From positions 23,083 to 87,082 of the forward strand of contig DAOTVB010000260.1 in the NCBI GenBank assembly GCA_034436755.1: a stretch of 64,000 bases of DNA, given 5' to 3'. The notes beneath the pieces were generated by a model. The model was not told where the DNA came from and made no database searches. It saw nothing but the letters and a program-made list of their open reading frames with translations. Both the position numbers and the translations under genes were made by a program. Every line of letters begins with the position of its first letter. The first letter of the stretch is position 1. Origin of the DNA: CAKZQX01 sp034436755 (GTDB lineage: Bacteria; Chloroflexota; Chloroflexia; Chloroflexales; Chloroflexaceae). Positions 1-7,495 of the stretch are shown here, one piece after another.

Positions 1-1
1 G

Positions 2-430
2 GTCAATATCTCCGTTGCCAACCTACGCAAGCTGGCGTTATTTTTCAACATCCAGATGACCCACTTCTTTGAAGGTGAGGATAACCAGCAGGCCGGTCAG
101 ATCGTCCACCGCAGTGAACGTATCAAACTTAGCCTTGATGATGCGCCCGTCCAGGTCTACTCCCTGCTCCCGCCCAATGGCGATATGGAGGCCCGTTTAA
201 TGGAGGCCCAGCCGGGGAGCGGGCAACAGGGCTTTTCCAGCAGAGGCAGCCAGATGGTCTACCTGCTGCGCGGGCAACTGCGTTTTCATCTGGGTGAGGA
301 AGAATACATTCTCCAGGAAGGCGATACGCTCTTCTACCGCGATGATCTGGCCCATAGCTGGGTTAATATCGGCGACGACATGGCAACCGTCCTCACGGTC
401 AGTTCAACGAATGGGCGCGACGAACGGTAA
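2..430 (+). CDS. HTH-cupin transcriptional regulator, 5' end outside window
   Basis: The reading frame is already open at base 2 and reads VNISVANLRKLALFFNIQM before the first ATG at 56. This is the end of an XRE-type helix-turn-helix, where 'S.S.LRKLA..L.V....FFE' is typical. It is followed by a cupin beta-barrel (PDG..EARLME.., GQLRFHLGEEEYILQEGDTLFYRDDLAHSWVNIGDD). The family binds DNA through the HTH and senses a small ligand in the cupin pocket. The visible part is about 142 residues and ends at TAA 428-430; the N-terminal HTH half lies upstream. The ligand cannot be read from the sequence. Partial gene; the family call is good. Confidence 0.85.
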   Translation, partial: VNISVANLRKLALFFNIQMTHFFEGEDNQQAGQIVHRSERIKLSLDDAPVQVYSLLPPNGDMEARLMEAQPGSGQQGFSSRGSQMVYLLRGQLRFHLGEEEYILQEGDTLFYRDDLAHSWVNIGDDMATVLTVSSTNGRDER

Positions 431-577
431 CGCAGGGCAACTGCTGGCATCTGGTACAGATCTTGGTTATAATAGGCCCAGCGATGTATCAGATGCCGCT
501 CACATGGAGTGAGCGCTTCGGGTAGGAGGCCCTGTTCGTGTGATAGCTCACTCCCACGGCTATCATACCTCAACATT

Positions 578-1945
578 ATGAGTACCGAGTCGCGTAGTTT
601 ACCACAAACATCCGAACACCCCGCTGCCGAGGAGCATACTGCCCATACTACCGACACTGGTGCGGCCCAGACGGAAACCACAGCCGAGGCTGATACCGAT
701 GCGCATCAGGCGGCACCGGCTGTACCGGCTGCACCCGCCGCCCCACCAGTCGAGATGGAACCCCCGGCCGCAGCGGAGACGACCAGATCACCGGCAGAGG
801 CAAACGCACCGCCCATCACGCTGCGGCAGATCGCCCGCTGGCTGCTGGTGCTGGGTGCGCTCTATGGGCTTGGCTGGCTGCTCTGGGCAAGCTGGTCCGT
901 CCTGCTGCCATTTCAGATTGGCCTGGTGCTGGCCTACCTGGTGCTGCCCCTGGTGAATAACCTGAATCGGCAGATGCCCCGCTGGGCCGCTATTCTGACG
1001 GTTTACCTGGGCGGACTGGTTGTAGCTATCGGCTTTTTTGGGTATATTGTTCCGCCGCTGATCAATCAGATCAACCAGTTTATCGGACTCCTGCGCAATG
1101 TTCGCCTCGAAGAGATCAGTGGTCTGGCTAATGAGTGGATCAAACAACTGCAAGCCTATCACGAGACGATCCCTGAAGCAGTCCGCACTCCGTTGGAGGA
1201 GGGTTTTGGGCAGGCGGTTGAACGTCTCCAGAGTAACCTTACAACGTATGTGCAGGAACTGGGAACGTTTCTGCTAACCAGTGTGCTGCAGGTGGTCAAT
1301 ACCGTTACCTTCCTGCTGGGGTTCCTGATTGTTCCCTTCTGGCTGTTCTATGTGTTGAAGGATGAGCGCGACGGATTTGCCGCGCTGAACAATGTGCTGC
1401 CGGAAAACATTCGTGCCGATTTCTGGGCCATCCTGCGCATCTTCAACCGCATTTTCAGCAGTTATATCCGGGGGCAGTTGTTGCTTGGGCTGGTGGTCGG
1501 TCTTGTCGCCGGGCTCGGGTTGTTTATCCTGGGGCTGTTTGGGCTTGAGGTTGACTCGATCTTGCTGTTGGCCATCATTGCGGGGACTACCGAGTTGATC
1601 CCGGTTATCGGGCCGGTTATCGGGGCCATCCCGGCGATTACGCTCGGGTTTTTCGACTCGGTGACGACGGGCGTGGCCGTGACAATTTTGTATGTTGCCA
1701 TTCAGCAACTGGAGAATAACTTCCTGGTGCCGCGCATTGTCGGCGAGAGCGTGGGCATTCACCCGGCCATTCTGATGGTGCTGCTGGTGGTGCTGGGCCA
1801 TGCATTCGGGCTGATCGGGATTATCCTGTCAGCCCCACTGGCGGCCGTTGTACGGGATACGTTCATCTATGTGAATGGCCGCCTGAGCGATCCCCCCCGT
1901 CCCGCCGGGCTACTCCCCGAACGAGCCAGCCGCCGCACTTCCTGA
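578..1945 (+). CDS. AI-2E family transporter (PerM-like membrane protein)
   Basis: Encodes 455 aa. Residues 1-85 are low-complexity (Ala, Pro, Glu, Thr) and probably disordered. Then come hydrophobic segments LLVLGALYGLGWLLWASWSVLLPF and ILTVYLGGLVVAIGFFGYIVPPLI, an amphipathic soluble stretch (NQFIGLLRN...ETIPEAVRTPLEEGF), and a C-terminal block of membrane helices containing TELIPVIGPVIGAIPA and HPAILMVLLVVLGHAFGLIGIILSAPLAAVVRD, the hallmark of the AI-2E exporter/PerM family. The substrate is unknown; family members export autoinducer-2 or other small solutes. ATG 578 was chosen because the in-frame GTG at 509 only adds residues unlike the family. It is convergent with the HD gene; a small hairpin lies between them. 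Confidence 0.85.
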   Translation: MSTESRSLPQTSEHPAAEEHTAHTTDTGAAQTETTAEADTDAHQAAPAVPAAPAAPPVEMEPPAAAETTRSPAEANAPPITLRQIARWLLVLGALYGLGWLLWASWSVLLPFQIGLVLAYLVLPLVNNLNRQMPRWAAILTVYLGGLVVAIGFFGYIVPPLINQINQFIGLLRNVRLEEISGLANEWIKQLQAYHETIPEAVRTPLEEGFGQAVERLQSNLTTYVQELGTFLLTSVLQVVNTVTFLLGFLIVPFWLFYVLKDERDGFAALNNVLPENIRADFWAILRIFNRIFSSYIRGQLLLGLVVGLVAGLGLFILGLFGLEVDSILLLAIIAGTTELIPVIGPVIGAIPAITLGFFDSVTTGVAVTILYVAIQQLENNFLVPRIVGESVGIHPAILMVLLVVLGHAFGLIGIILSAPLAAVVRDTFIYVNGRLSDPPRPAGLLPERASRRTS

Positions 1946-1959
1946 TACGGAGCGAGCAT

Positions 1960-1978
1960 GCGGCAGCATGGCTGCCGC
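1960..1978. repeat. Palindrome GCGGCAGCatgGCTGCCGC, copy 1
   Basis: An 8-bp stem with a 3-nt loop lies between the convergent AI-2E and HD genes. The same 19-mer recurs at 41226-41244. There is no T-run, so termination is possible but not shown; a small dispersed repeat is equally likely. Confidence 0.55.
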
Positions 1979-1996
1979 GCTCCAAAATGTGATTGG

Positions 1997-2515
1997 TTAT
2001 GCCGCTTCGCGCCGCCGCCGCACCAGATCAACCAGCCGGGAGCGTTTCCGCGCTTTTCGTTCAACATAGAAGGGATCAGTGCTCAACAGACGCCGCCGGA
2101 CAGACAGGCTGCGCCCGGTCAACAGGCCACGCGCAAACGATGTCATATCCGAGAAGGAGGCGAGTTTGTCGGCAAGTACCAGCACCCAGCCTTCCCGCGT
2201 GGTTGGCGCGGGGCCAAATGGGTACATATGGCTGATAATGGCATGTCCGACGGCCTCCGGTTCGCCAAGTTCGGCGGCAAGCCGGGCGGCAATTGCGCCG
2301 TGGGTGCTAATCGTCCCCAGCCGCGAGTCGAGATCATGCAGAATCGCTGCACGGGTGCAGATCTGCCGATCCGCCCCGAACAGGGGAGCCAGACGGTAAG
2401 AATACCGGGCCGAACGCAGGAGATGATCATGCTTGGGGATGCTATGGTGCATCTGCTCGCGGGTCTCCATCACCTTGGGGTGGTCCAACAGGTCAGCAAT
2501 GATGGAGTGATACAT
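1997..2515 (-). CDS. HD-domain hydrolase
   Basis: 172 aa. The metal-binding HD pattern is visible: HSIPKHDHLLRSA near the N-terminus, AAILHDLDSR (the HD pair), then THGAIAARLA and AIISHMYPFGP, and a late D in LADKLASFSD. HD proteins hydrolyse phosphate esters of nucleotides or related molecules; the substrate here is unknown. The tail is basic (RRRLLSTDPFYVERKARKRSRLVDLVRRRR). Start ATG 2515 is preceded by a good ribosome site, AGGAGG at 2526-2531; the longer open frame upstream runs into a dispersed repeat and is not coding. Confidence 0.85.
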   Translation of the reverse strand: MYHSIIADLLDHPKVMETREQMHHSIPKHDHLLRSARYSYRLAPLFGADRQICTRAAILHDLDSRLGTISTHGAIAARLAAELGEPEAVGHAIISHMYPFGPAPTTREGWVLVLADKLASFSDMTSFARGLLTGRSLSVRRRLLSTDPFYVERKARKRSRLVDLVRRRREAA

Positions 2516-2532
2516 CAATCCAGAACCTCCTA

Positions 2533-2638
2533 ATACCGATTTGTTATCATAGCCACAGAGAACACAGAGATGATACACAGGAATGTGCCGCCGTTGCGCT
2601 CGTTCTCGTTGATTGCTGGTTTGCCGGCACATTGGTAT
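2533..2638 (-). repeat. Dispersed intergenic repeat R1, copy 1
   Basis: The reverse complement of this stretch (ATACCAATGTGCCGGC...GGCTATGATAACAAATCGGTAT) closely matches 33201-33324. Shared blocks include ACGGCGGCACATTCC, TATCATCTCTG and CTCTGTGGCTATGA. Each copy lies upstream of a gene start. No protein is conserved in any frame. Function unknown. Confidence 0.7.
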
Positions 2639-2732
2639 AAACTCACGCGCTGTTTTGCTGCGCTAACTATTCCTGTTTCGTTATACCATGCCTGAAAAGC
2701 ACGATCAATCACACGCGGGTACTGCTAGCCGG

Positions 2733-3677
2733 TTAGGAAGGCTGGTCCAGCAGAGCAGCGGCGGCGCTGTAGGGGTCTTGTGCGCGCTCCACGATCTGCT
2801 GCACCATGGCGTCCCAGGCGGGTCCGCGCAGGCGCTCCCCGGTCAACTCCGCTACTGCGGCGGTTAGTTCACGCTCGGCATGCGCCAGCGCGCGCGCCGG
2901 CCCCTGATTGCTGGTTTGAAGATGGGCCGCATGCTGCTCAACCGCCGTGATAATCTCCGCGCTGCCCTCGTTGCGCATGGCAACCGCTGTCAGCACCGGC
3001 GGCTCCCAACCGTCAGCGGCCGGCGCACCCAGATGCAGCATCGCGCGTAGTTGCCGCACGGTCTGGTCCGCTCCGGCGCGGTCGGCCTTATTAACCACAA
3101 AAATATCGGCAATCTCCAGGATGCCCGCCTTGATGGACTGCACTTCGTCACCCAGGCCGGGCACCTCGACCACAATCACCGTCCGGGCCATTCGCGCAAT
3201 ATCAACCTCACCCTGACCGGCCCCTACTGTCTCAACCAGAATGATATCAAAGCCGGCGGCATCAAGCAGGTGGGTGGCATCGGCGGTTGCCCGCGACAGG
3301 CCACCCAGCCGCCCCCGGCCGGCCATACTACGCATAAAAATACCTGCATCACCGCTCAACGGCTGCATGCGGATGCGATCGCCCAGCACCGCCCCACCCG
3401 TGAAGGGCGAAGTGGGATCGACGGCAACAATACCGACCGTGCGGTTCTGCTGCCGCCATGCCAGGGCCAGGCTATTGACCAGGGTAGACTTGCCGGCTCC
3501 CGGTGGGCCGGTCATGCCAACGATGTGGGCCCGCCCGGTATGCGGATAGACCGCCGCCAGCAGTGCGCGGGCAGGCGTGCCCCCCGCCTCAACGACAGTG
3601 ATGGCGCGGGCCAGAGCACGGCGGTCGCCCTGGAGCAGTCGTGGAATCAGTTCACTGGTCTTCACGCGTGGTGACAA
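2733..3677 (-). CDS. meaB: MeaB/ArgK-type G-protein chaperone of a B12 mutase (copy 1)
   Basis: 314 aa G3E-family GTPase. Walker A is GMTGPPGAGKSTLVN; then come VAVDPTSPFTGGAVLGDRIRM, the switch region VETVGAGQGEVDIARM, and the NKAD guanine-specificity motif (IFVVNKADRAG). MeaB proteins gate loading and exchange of adenosylcobalamin and protect methylmalonyl-CoA mutase-type enzymes from inactivation. The start used is TTG 3677, just after the stop of the upstream B12-binding subunit; GTG 3665 is an alternative. It is encoded directly downstream of that subunit (about 20 nt), so the two are probably co-transcribed. A second, longer meaB lies at 21753-22904. Confidence 0.9.
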   Translation of the reverse strand: MSPRVKTSELIPRLLQGDRRALARAITVVEAGGTPARALLAAVYPHTGRAHIVGMTGPPGAGKSTLVNSLALAWRQQNRTVGIVAVDPTSPFTGGAVLGDRIRMQPLSGDAGIFMRSMAGRGRLGGLSRATADATHLLDAAGFDIILVETVGAGQGEVDIARMARTVIVVEVPGLGDEVQSIKAGILEIADIFVVNKADRAGADQTVRQLRAMLHLGAPAADGWEPPVLTAVAMRNEGSAEIITAVEQHAAHLQTSNQGPARALAHAERELTAAVAELTGERLRGPAWDAMVQQIVERAQDPYSAAAALLDQPS

Positions 3678-3695
3678 CTCATTTGCTATGCCGGA

Positions 3696-4139
3696 TCAGG
3701 AGTGGGGCAACTCGTCCTGCACATCGTAAGTTATGGTCAGACGCCCGGCCATGTTTTCCTGGATGAAGCGGACAATCGCGTGGGTTGAAGCGCCGGAACC
3801 AAAAACCGCCGCGATGCCATGGTCACGGGTCAGCGTGGCCGCATCTTCATCCGGGATAATGCCCCCGACCACGACCAGCAGATCATCCATGCCCTGCGCC
3901 TGTAGCAACTGCATCACGCGGGGCAGGAGCGCCATATGCGCCCCGGAGAGGATCGAGAGGCCGATGACATCGACATCTTCCTGGAGTGCCGCTTCAACAA
4001 TCATCTGGGGCGTCTGCTGAAGCCCGGTGTAGATGACCTCCATACCGGCATCGCGCAGCGCCCGCGCAATCACTTTGGCGCCCCGATCATGCCCATCGAG
4101 GCCGGGTTTGGCAACCAGAACGCGTATCTTCCGTTCCAT
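3696..4139 (-). CDS. Stand-alone cobalamin-binding subunit of an acyl-CoA mutase
   Basis: 147 aa, only the B12-binding Rossmann domain. It has the base-off/His-on signature DGHDRG near residue 15 (VAKPGLDGHDRGAKVIA), then VDVIGLSILSGAH and VVVGGIIPDEDA, the conserved S-L/G-G elements. Two-component mutases (methylmalonyl-, ethylmalonyl-, isobutyryl- or 2-hydroxyisobutyryl-CoA types) use such a small subunit with a separate catalytic subunit. None is adjacent here, and MutB at 18411 carries its own B12 domain, so the partner must be elsewhere. Paired with meaB downstream. Which mutase it serves cannot be decided from this window. Confidence 0.88.
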   Translation of the reverse strand: MERKIRVLVAKPGLDGHDRGAKVIARALRDAGMEVIYTGLQQTPQMIVEAALQEDVDVIGLSILSGAHMALLPRVMQLLQAQGMDDLLVVVGGIIPDEDAATLTRDHGIAAVFGSGASTHAIVRFIQENMAGRLTITYDVQDELPHS

Positions 4140-4327
4140 CTCACCTCTCCACCCTTACCGCTCCACAGCGGTCATTTCCGCGCTGCCGGAGGCAAGAGAG
4201 ATCTCTTCGTGAAGGACTGTATAGCGTGGGTCAAATTATAGCATCAGTTGTTGGCCGGGGCAACATATTCACGTTATAATCAGGAGGTCCAGTTCAACGT
4301 GTCCGGCAGTTGATATGCGAGATAGGT

Positions 4328-5722
4328 ATGACGCTGAACCTGATTCTGCAACCAACCGAGCCCACCCTGGCCCAACTCGACACGCCGCAGATCTGCTATC
4401 TGCTGGTGACACTCCGGCCCCAGGCCGGACAGAATGGCGCCCGCCCGGTCAACTGGGCGCTGGTTGCCGATGCCAGCCGCTCGATGCGTATTCCCATCGT
4501 TGATGAAGCCCAGTTTCGGCAACTGGTCCGCGCGGGTGGCGCCCACGAAGTGCTGGTCGATGGCATTCCGGTCTGGCAACTGACCGAGCCGGTTGACCCG
4601 CAGCTACGCGGTGAGACGCCCAGCGCCTTGGACTATACCGCCCGCGCCCTGCACAGTGTGGTGGAACAGATGGACGCGGCTGATCGGTTTACCCTGGTTG
4701 CCTGCGCCGAGCATGCGCGAGTGCTTGTGCCCAATACCAGCGGGGCTGACCGGGCTGTGCTGGTGCAGGGCATTGAACAACTCAACATGATCGATCTGGG
4801 GGAGGCGACCGATCTGGCGCGGGGGCTGCATCTGGCACTAAACGAACTGGTACACGGACGCGCCAGCAGCGATACGAAGACCGAGCGCATCCTGCTGCTG
4901 ACCGACGGTTTTACGCAGTATCCGGATACCTGCCTGACGCTGGCGCAGCAGGCTGCCGCCGAGGGCGTGACCATCAGCACGTTGGGGCTGGGAGGGGATT
5001 TTCAGGATGATCTGCTGACCGCCCTGGCCGATGCCGGCGGGGGACGCGCCATGTTTATGCGCCATGCCGCTACTATTCCCCAGGCCGTCACGCAGGAACT
5101 GGCAGCCGCCCGCGCGGTAACGCTGCGCACGGTGACGCTAACGCTCCGGTTTAGCCGGGATGTCACGCTGCGACGGGCTACCCGCATTCAACCGGCGCTG
5201 TCGCAGCTTACGCCAACCCCGAACGATCCGCGCACGGTGACGCTTTACCCGGGCGATCTGGAGTCGGGCACCCCGGTGACAATCCTGCTCGAACTGCTGG
5301 CTCCAGCCACGCCGCCGCTCCACCCGGCGATCAGTTCGGTGGACGATGGTACGGCGCGCCGGATGCGCCTGGCCCGGCTGATCTTGAGCAGTCCCGATCT
5401 CCCCACAACAACCCACGATCTGGTTGCAACCTATACCCGAACGCCTGTTGCTCCACCCGCCGCCGTGCTGGAGGCGGTTGCCTATGCCCATGCCGCCCGA
5501 CTGCAGCGGCAGGCAATGGAAGCCGCAGCCAGGGGTGACCATGCTGCGGCCGCTTCGCGTTTACGCGCCGCTGCGGACCGTCTGATCGATCTTGGGAAGA
5601 ACGACCTGGCGGCTGCCGCGCTACACGAGGCGCTATCGCTGGAGCAGACCGGCCAGACCAGCGGCGTCGGCGCGAAAGAGTTGACCTACGCCACCCGGCG
5701 GTTGCGGAGTGAGGAGGCATGA
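4328..5722 (+). CDS. von Willebrand factor A (VWA) domain protein
   Basis: 464 aa. The MIDAS metal site is complete: DASRS (VADASRSM), the Thr in GEATDLARGL, and Asp in LLLTDGFTQYPD. A beta-rich region (VTLTLRFSRDVTLRRATRIQ...VTLYPGDLESGTPVTILLEL) and an alpha-helical C-terminus rich in Ala/Arg follow. VWA proteins of this kind bind protein partners through a divalent metal. There is no signal peptide, so it is probably cytoplasmic. ATG 4328 is preceded by GAGATAGG at 4318-4325; an in-frame TTG at 4310 is possible. A 7-bp repeat array begins right at the stop codon. Exact role unknown. Confidence 0.85.
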   Translation: MTLNLILQPTEPTLAQLDTPQICYLLVTLRPQAGQNGARPVNWALVADASRSMRIPIVDEAQFRQLVRAGGAHEVLVDGIPVWQLTEPVDPQLRGETPSALDYTARALHSVVEQMDAADRFTLVACAEHARVLVPNTSGADRAVLVQGIEQLNMIDLGEATDLARGLHLALNELVHGRASSDTKTERILLLTDGFTQYPDTCLTLAQQAAAEGVTISTLGLGGDFQDDLLTALADAGGGRAMFMRHAATIPQAVTQELAAARAVTLRTVTLTLRFSRDVTLRRATRIQPALSQLTPTPNDPRTVTLYPGDLESGTPVTILLELLAPATPPLHPAISSVDDGTARRMRLARLILSSPDLPTTTHDLVATYTRTPVAPPAAVLEAVAYAHAARLQRQAMEAAARGDHAAAASRLRAAADRLIDLGKNDLAAAALHEALSLEQTGQTSGVGAKELTYATRRLRSEEA

Positions 5723-5751
5723 GATAGGTTACAGGTGATAGGTGATAGGGG
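5721..5751. repeat. Heptanucleotide array (GATAGGT-type)
   Basis: About four imperfect 7-bp units (GATAGG / TTACAGG / TGATAGG / TGATAGG) begin at the VWA stop codon. Same period as the other arrays in this window, but a different unit. Confidence 0.65.
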
Positions 5752-5842
5752 AAATCCTTAAGCACCTTGTAGGGACGCGCTTCTGCACGTCCGCAGCTTC
5801 CCCGGATGCAGAAAATGTCTCCTGAACCAGCACGGTGGTCTG

Positions 5843-5890
5843 CTCTATCTCCTGTCCCCTGTCCCCTGTTCCCTGTCCCCTATCCCCTGG
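5843..5890. repeat. Heptanucleotide array (CCTGTCC)
   Basis: Six near-perfect 7-bp units CCTGTCC/CCTATCC. The array overlaps the 3' end of the Nudix gene, so its last codons (GDREQGTGDRR) and stop come from repeat DNA. Confidence 0.8.
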
Positions 5891-6420
5891 TGTTGGCGGT
5901 AGGCTGCCAGGGCTTTGCGCTGGCTACTCCACTTGAGTTCCGGTACTTCTTCCAGGGGAACGACGCGTGCTGCACTGACTTCAGTTGCATCCCCGCCCAG
6001 GGTGCCGCTTACGGCCCGCGCTGCGAAGCAGAAGACGATGTAGAACATGCGTGGATCGCCATACCCAGGACTATGCTCGTACCCCAGAAAGCGCAGATCG
6101 GTTACATCCAGGCCGGTCTCTTCCTGAACTTCGCGGATGGCCGTATCCGCCGGATCTTCGCCAAACTCAGCATGACCGATGGGCAGATGCCAGATCCCGC
6201 GATCCGGTTCGATATTGCGCTTCAAGAGGACAATTCCGCCCTGATACTCCACCACCACCGTTGCGGCAATATTGGGGTTCGGGTAGAACACCCAGCCACA
6301 GCTCGGGCAGCCGAGCCGTTCCTGCTCATGCCGTGGCACACGTTCCAGCGGCGTCCCATCAAGCGGGCAGAAGCGAAACTGGTAGGTATCCGGGTAGGCA
6401 TCAATTGTTGGCAGAGACAT
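5845..6420 (-). CDS. Nudix hydrolase with N-terminal zinc ribbon
   Basis: 191 aa. A short zinc-ribbon-like segment comes first (FRFCPLDGTPLE...LGCPSCGWVFYPN; three cysteines are visible), as in NudC-like and related Nudix proteins. The full Nudix box G-x5-E-x7-REUxEExGU is present as GHAEFGEDPADTAIREVQEE followed by TGL. The enzyme hydrolyses a nucleoside diphosphate linked to another moiety; the substrate is not predictable. ATG 6420 has a GGAG site just upstream. The last dozen residues are encoded by a 7-bp repeat array, and another array sits immediately upstream of the gene. Confidence 0.88.
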   Translation of the reverse strand: MSLPTIDAYPDTYQFRFCPLDGTPLERVPRHEQERLGCPSCGWVFYPNPNIAATVVVEYQGGIVLLKRNIEPDRGIWHLPIGHAEFGEDPADTAIREVQEETGLDVTDLRFLGYEHSPGYGDPRMFYIVFCFAARAVSGTLGGDATEVSAARVVPLEEVPELKWSSQRKALAAYRQHQGIGDREQGTGDRR

Positions 6421-6430
6421 ATGATTTCTC

Positions 6431-6500
6431 CGTCGTCTGTAGTCCGTATCCTGTCGTCCGTCGTCTGTAGTCCGTATCCTGTCGTCCGTCGTCCGTACTG
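6431..6500. repeat. Heptanucleotide array (GTCGTCC / GTAGTCC)
   Basis: Ten 7-bp units in a two-level repeat: the block GTCTGTAGTCCGTATCCTGT appears twice, each followed by CGTCC units. It sits directly upstream of the Nudix start. Confidence 0.8.
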
Positions 6501-6731
6501 TTTGTGCTGGATTATTATAAACGCCCGGTGGTACTGGTCAGAGGGACGGGGGTGTTCTCCGTCCGGGGGTGGCAGTGTGATTGCAACCGGGGGACGAGGG
6601 CAGCGCGCCGTTGATGGTGTACAATAGGGGCACAGGTACGATTGTTGTAAGAGGCAGATCTGACGGGGCATAGCGGGAGTCCATCCCGGCTATCCCTGCC
6701 ATCCTGCGCGCATAATCGAAGGGAGCAAGCT

Positions 6732-7400
6732 ATGAAGCGACAATGGACCATCGCAGGAACGGTTTTTATGCTACTGCTGGCGGCTACGCTGCTGCCCGGC
6801 ACCGTAGTGCGGGCGCAGGCCAGAACCCTGACCCCGGAACGACCATCGGTCGAAGCGGGATCAACGCTGCGCTTCTTTGGGCGCAATTTTGAACGTGGCG
6901 AACGGGTTTCCTGGTGGACAACCAACCCCCACGGCGCGGTGCTGGGGGGCGAACGTGTTGAGGCTTCCCGTGATAGCGGCTATGTCGAGATATTTTTCGC
7001 GGTACCCGAAGATGCCGACAGCGGACGCTGGTTCCTGACCGCCTATGGCGAAGATTCCCAGGAGCCGGTGGTTGCTTCGTTTGTGGTCATTGGGCGAGAT
7101 CCCAACCCGAATGATCCGGAGGACTTCCAGATCAAGGTTGCGCCGCCCAGTGGTCCGGCAGGCACGGAATTTGCCTTCGCTGCGAAAGGCTATGACGACG
7201 ACGAGGAGATCAGCTACTGGATCACCGCACCCGACGGCAGCATTTACGCGGCGTTCCCCAAAGGCGCCACCGCCGATGAAACCGGCCGGGTTGATCTTAC
7301 CTGGCAGGTGCCGTACGATGCCCCACGCGGCGTATGGGTGATGACCATTCAGGGATATGACAGCACCGTCGCCCGTGGCATACGGTTTGAAGTGTTCTAG
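6732..7400 (+). CDS. Secreted protein with two Ig-like repeats
   Basis: 222 aa. A clear signal peptide is present: MKRQW, then a hydrophobic core (AGTVFMLLLAATLLPG) and a cleavage site near VRAQA. The mature part holds two similar beta-sandwich units. The first has VEAGSTLRFFGRNFERGERVSWWTTNPHG; the second has GPAGTEFAFAAKGYDDDEEISYWITAPDG. Both end in a 'G.V...W.VP.DA..G.W..T.YG.DS' pattern. It is probably exported and surface-associated or adhesive; no catalytic motif is seen. ATG 6732 follows GGGAGCAAGCT. A strong inverted repeat follows the gene. Confidence 0.75.
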   Translation: MKRQWTIAGTVFMLLLAATLLPGTVVRAQARTLTPERPSVEAGSTLRFFGRNFERGERVSWWTTNPHGAVLGGERVEASRDSGYVEIFFAVPEDADSGRWFLTAYGEDSQEPVVASFVVIGRDPNPNDPEDFQIKVAPPSGPAGTEFAFAAKGYDDDEEISYWITAPDGSIYAAFPKGATADETGRVDLTWQVPYDAPRGVWVMTIQGYDSTVARGIRFEVF

Positions 7401-7417
7401 CACTTGCAATGCAGTAC

Positions 7418-7484
7418 GCGGCAAAGATGCGCTAAGGCAACCTGCGATCGGATGGCTGCCGGCATCTTTGCCGCATTACTTTTT
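7418..7484 (+). terminator. Putative intrinsic terminator
   Basis: The 13-bp perfect arms GCGGCAAAGATGC (7418-7430) and GCATCTTTGCCGC (7462-7474) flank a 31-nt loop. ATTACTTTTT follows on the + strand, right after the Ig-like secreted protein. The long loop is unusual, so a regulatory leader for the next gene is an alternative. Confidence 0.6.
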
Positions 7485-7495
7485 CTGGAGATGAC

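Noticed and set aside
3051..3674. Long antisense frames opposite meaB, mutB, sugar kinase and acyl-CoA ligase
   Set aside because: These are by-products of high GC content; each lies opposite a gene with clear family motifs and none has a motif of its own.
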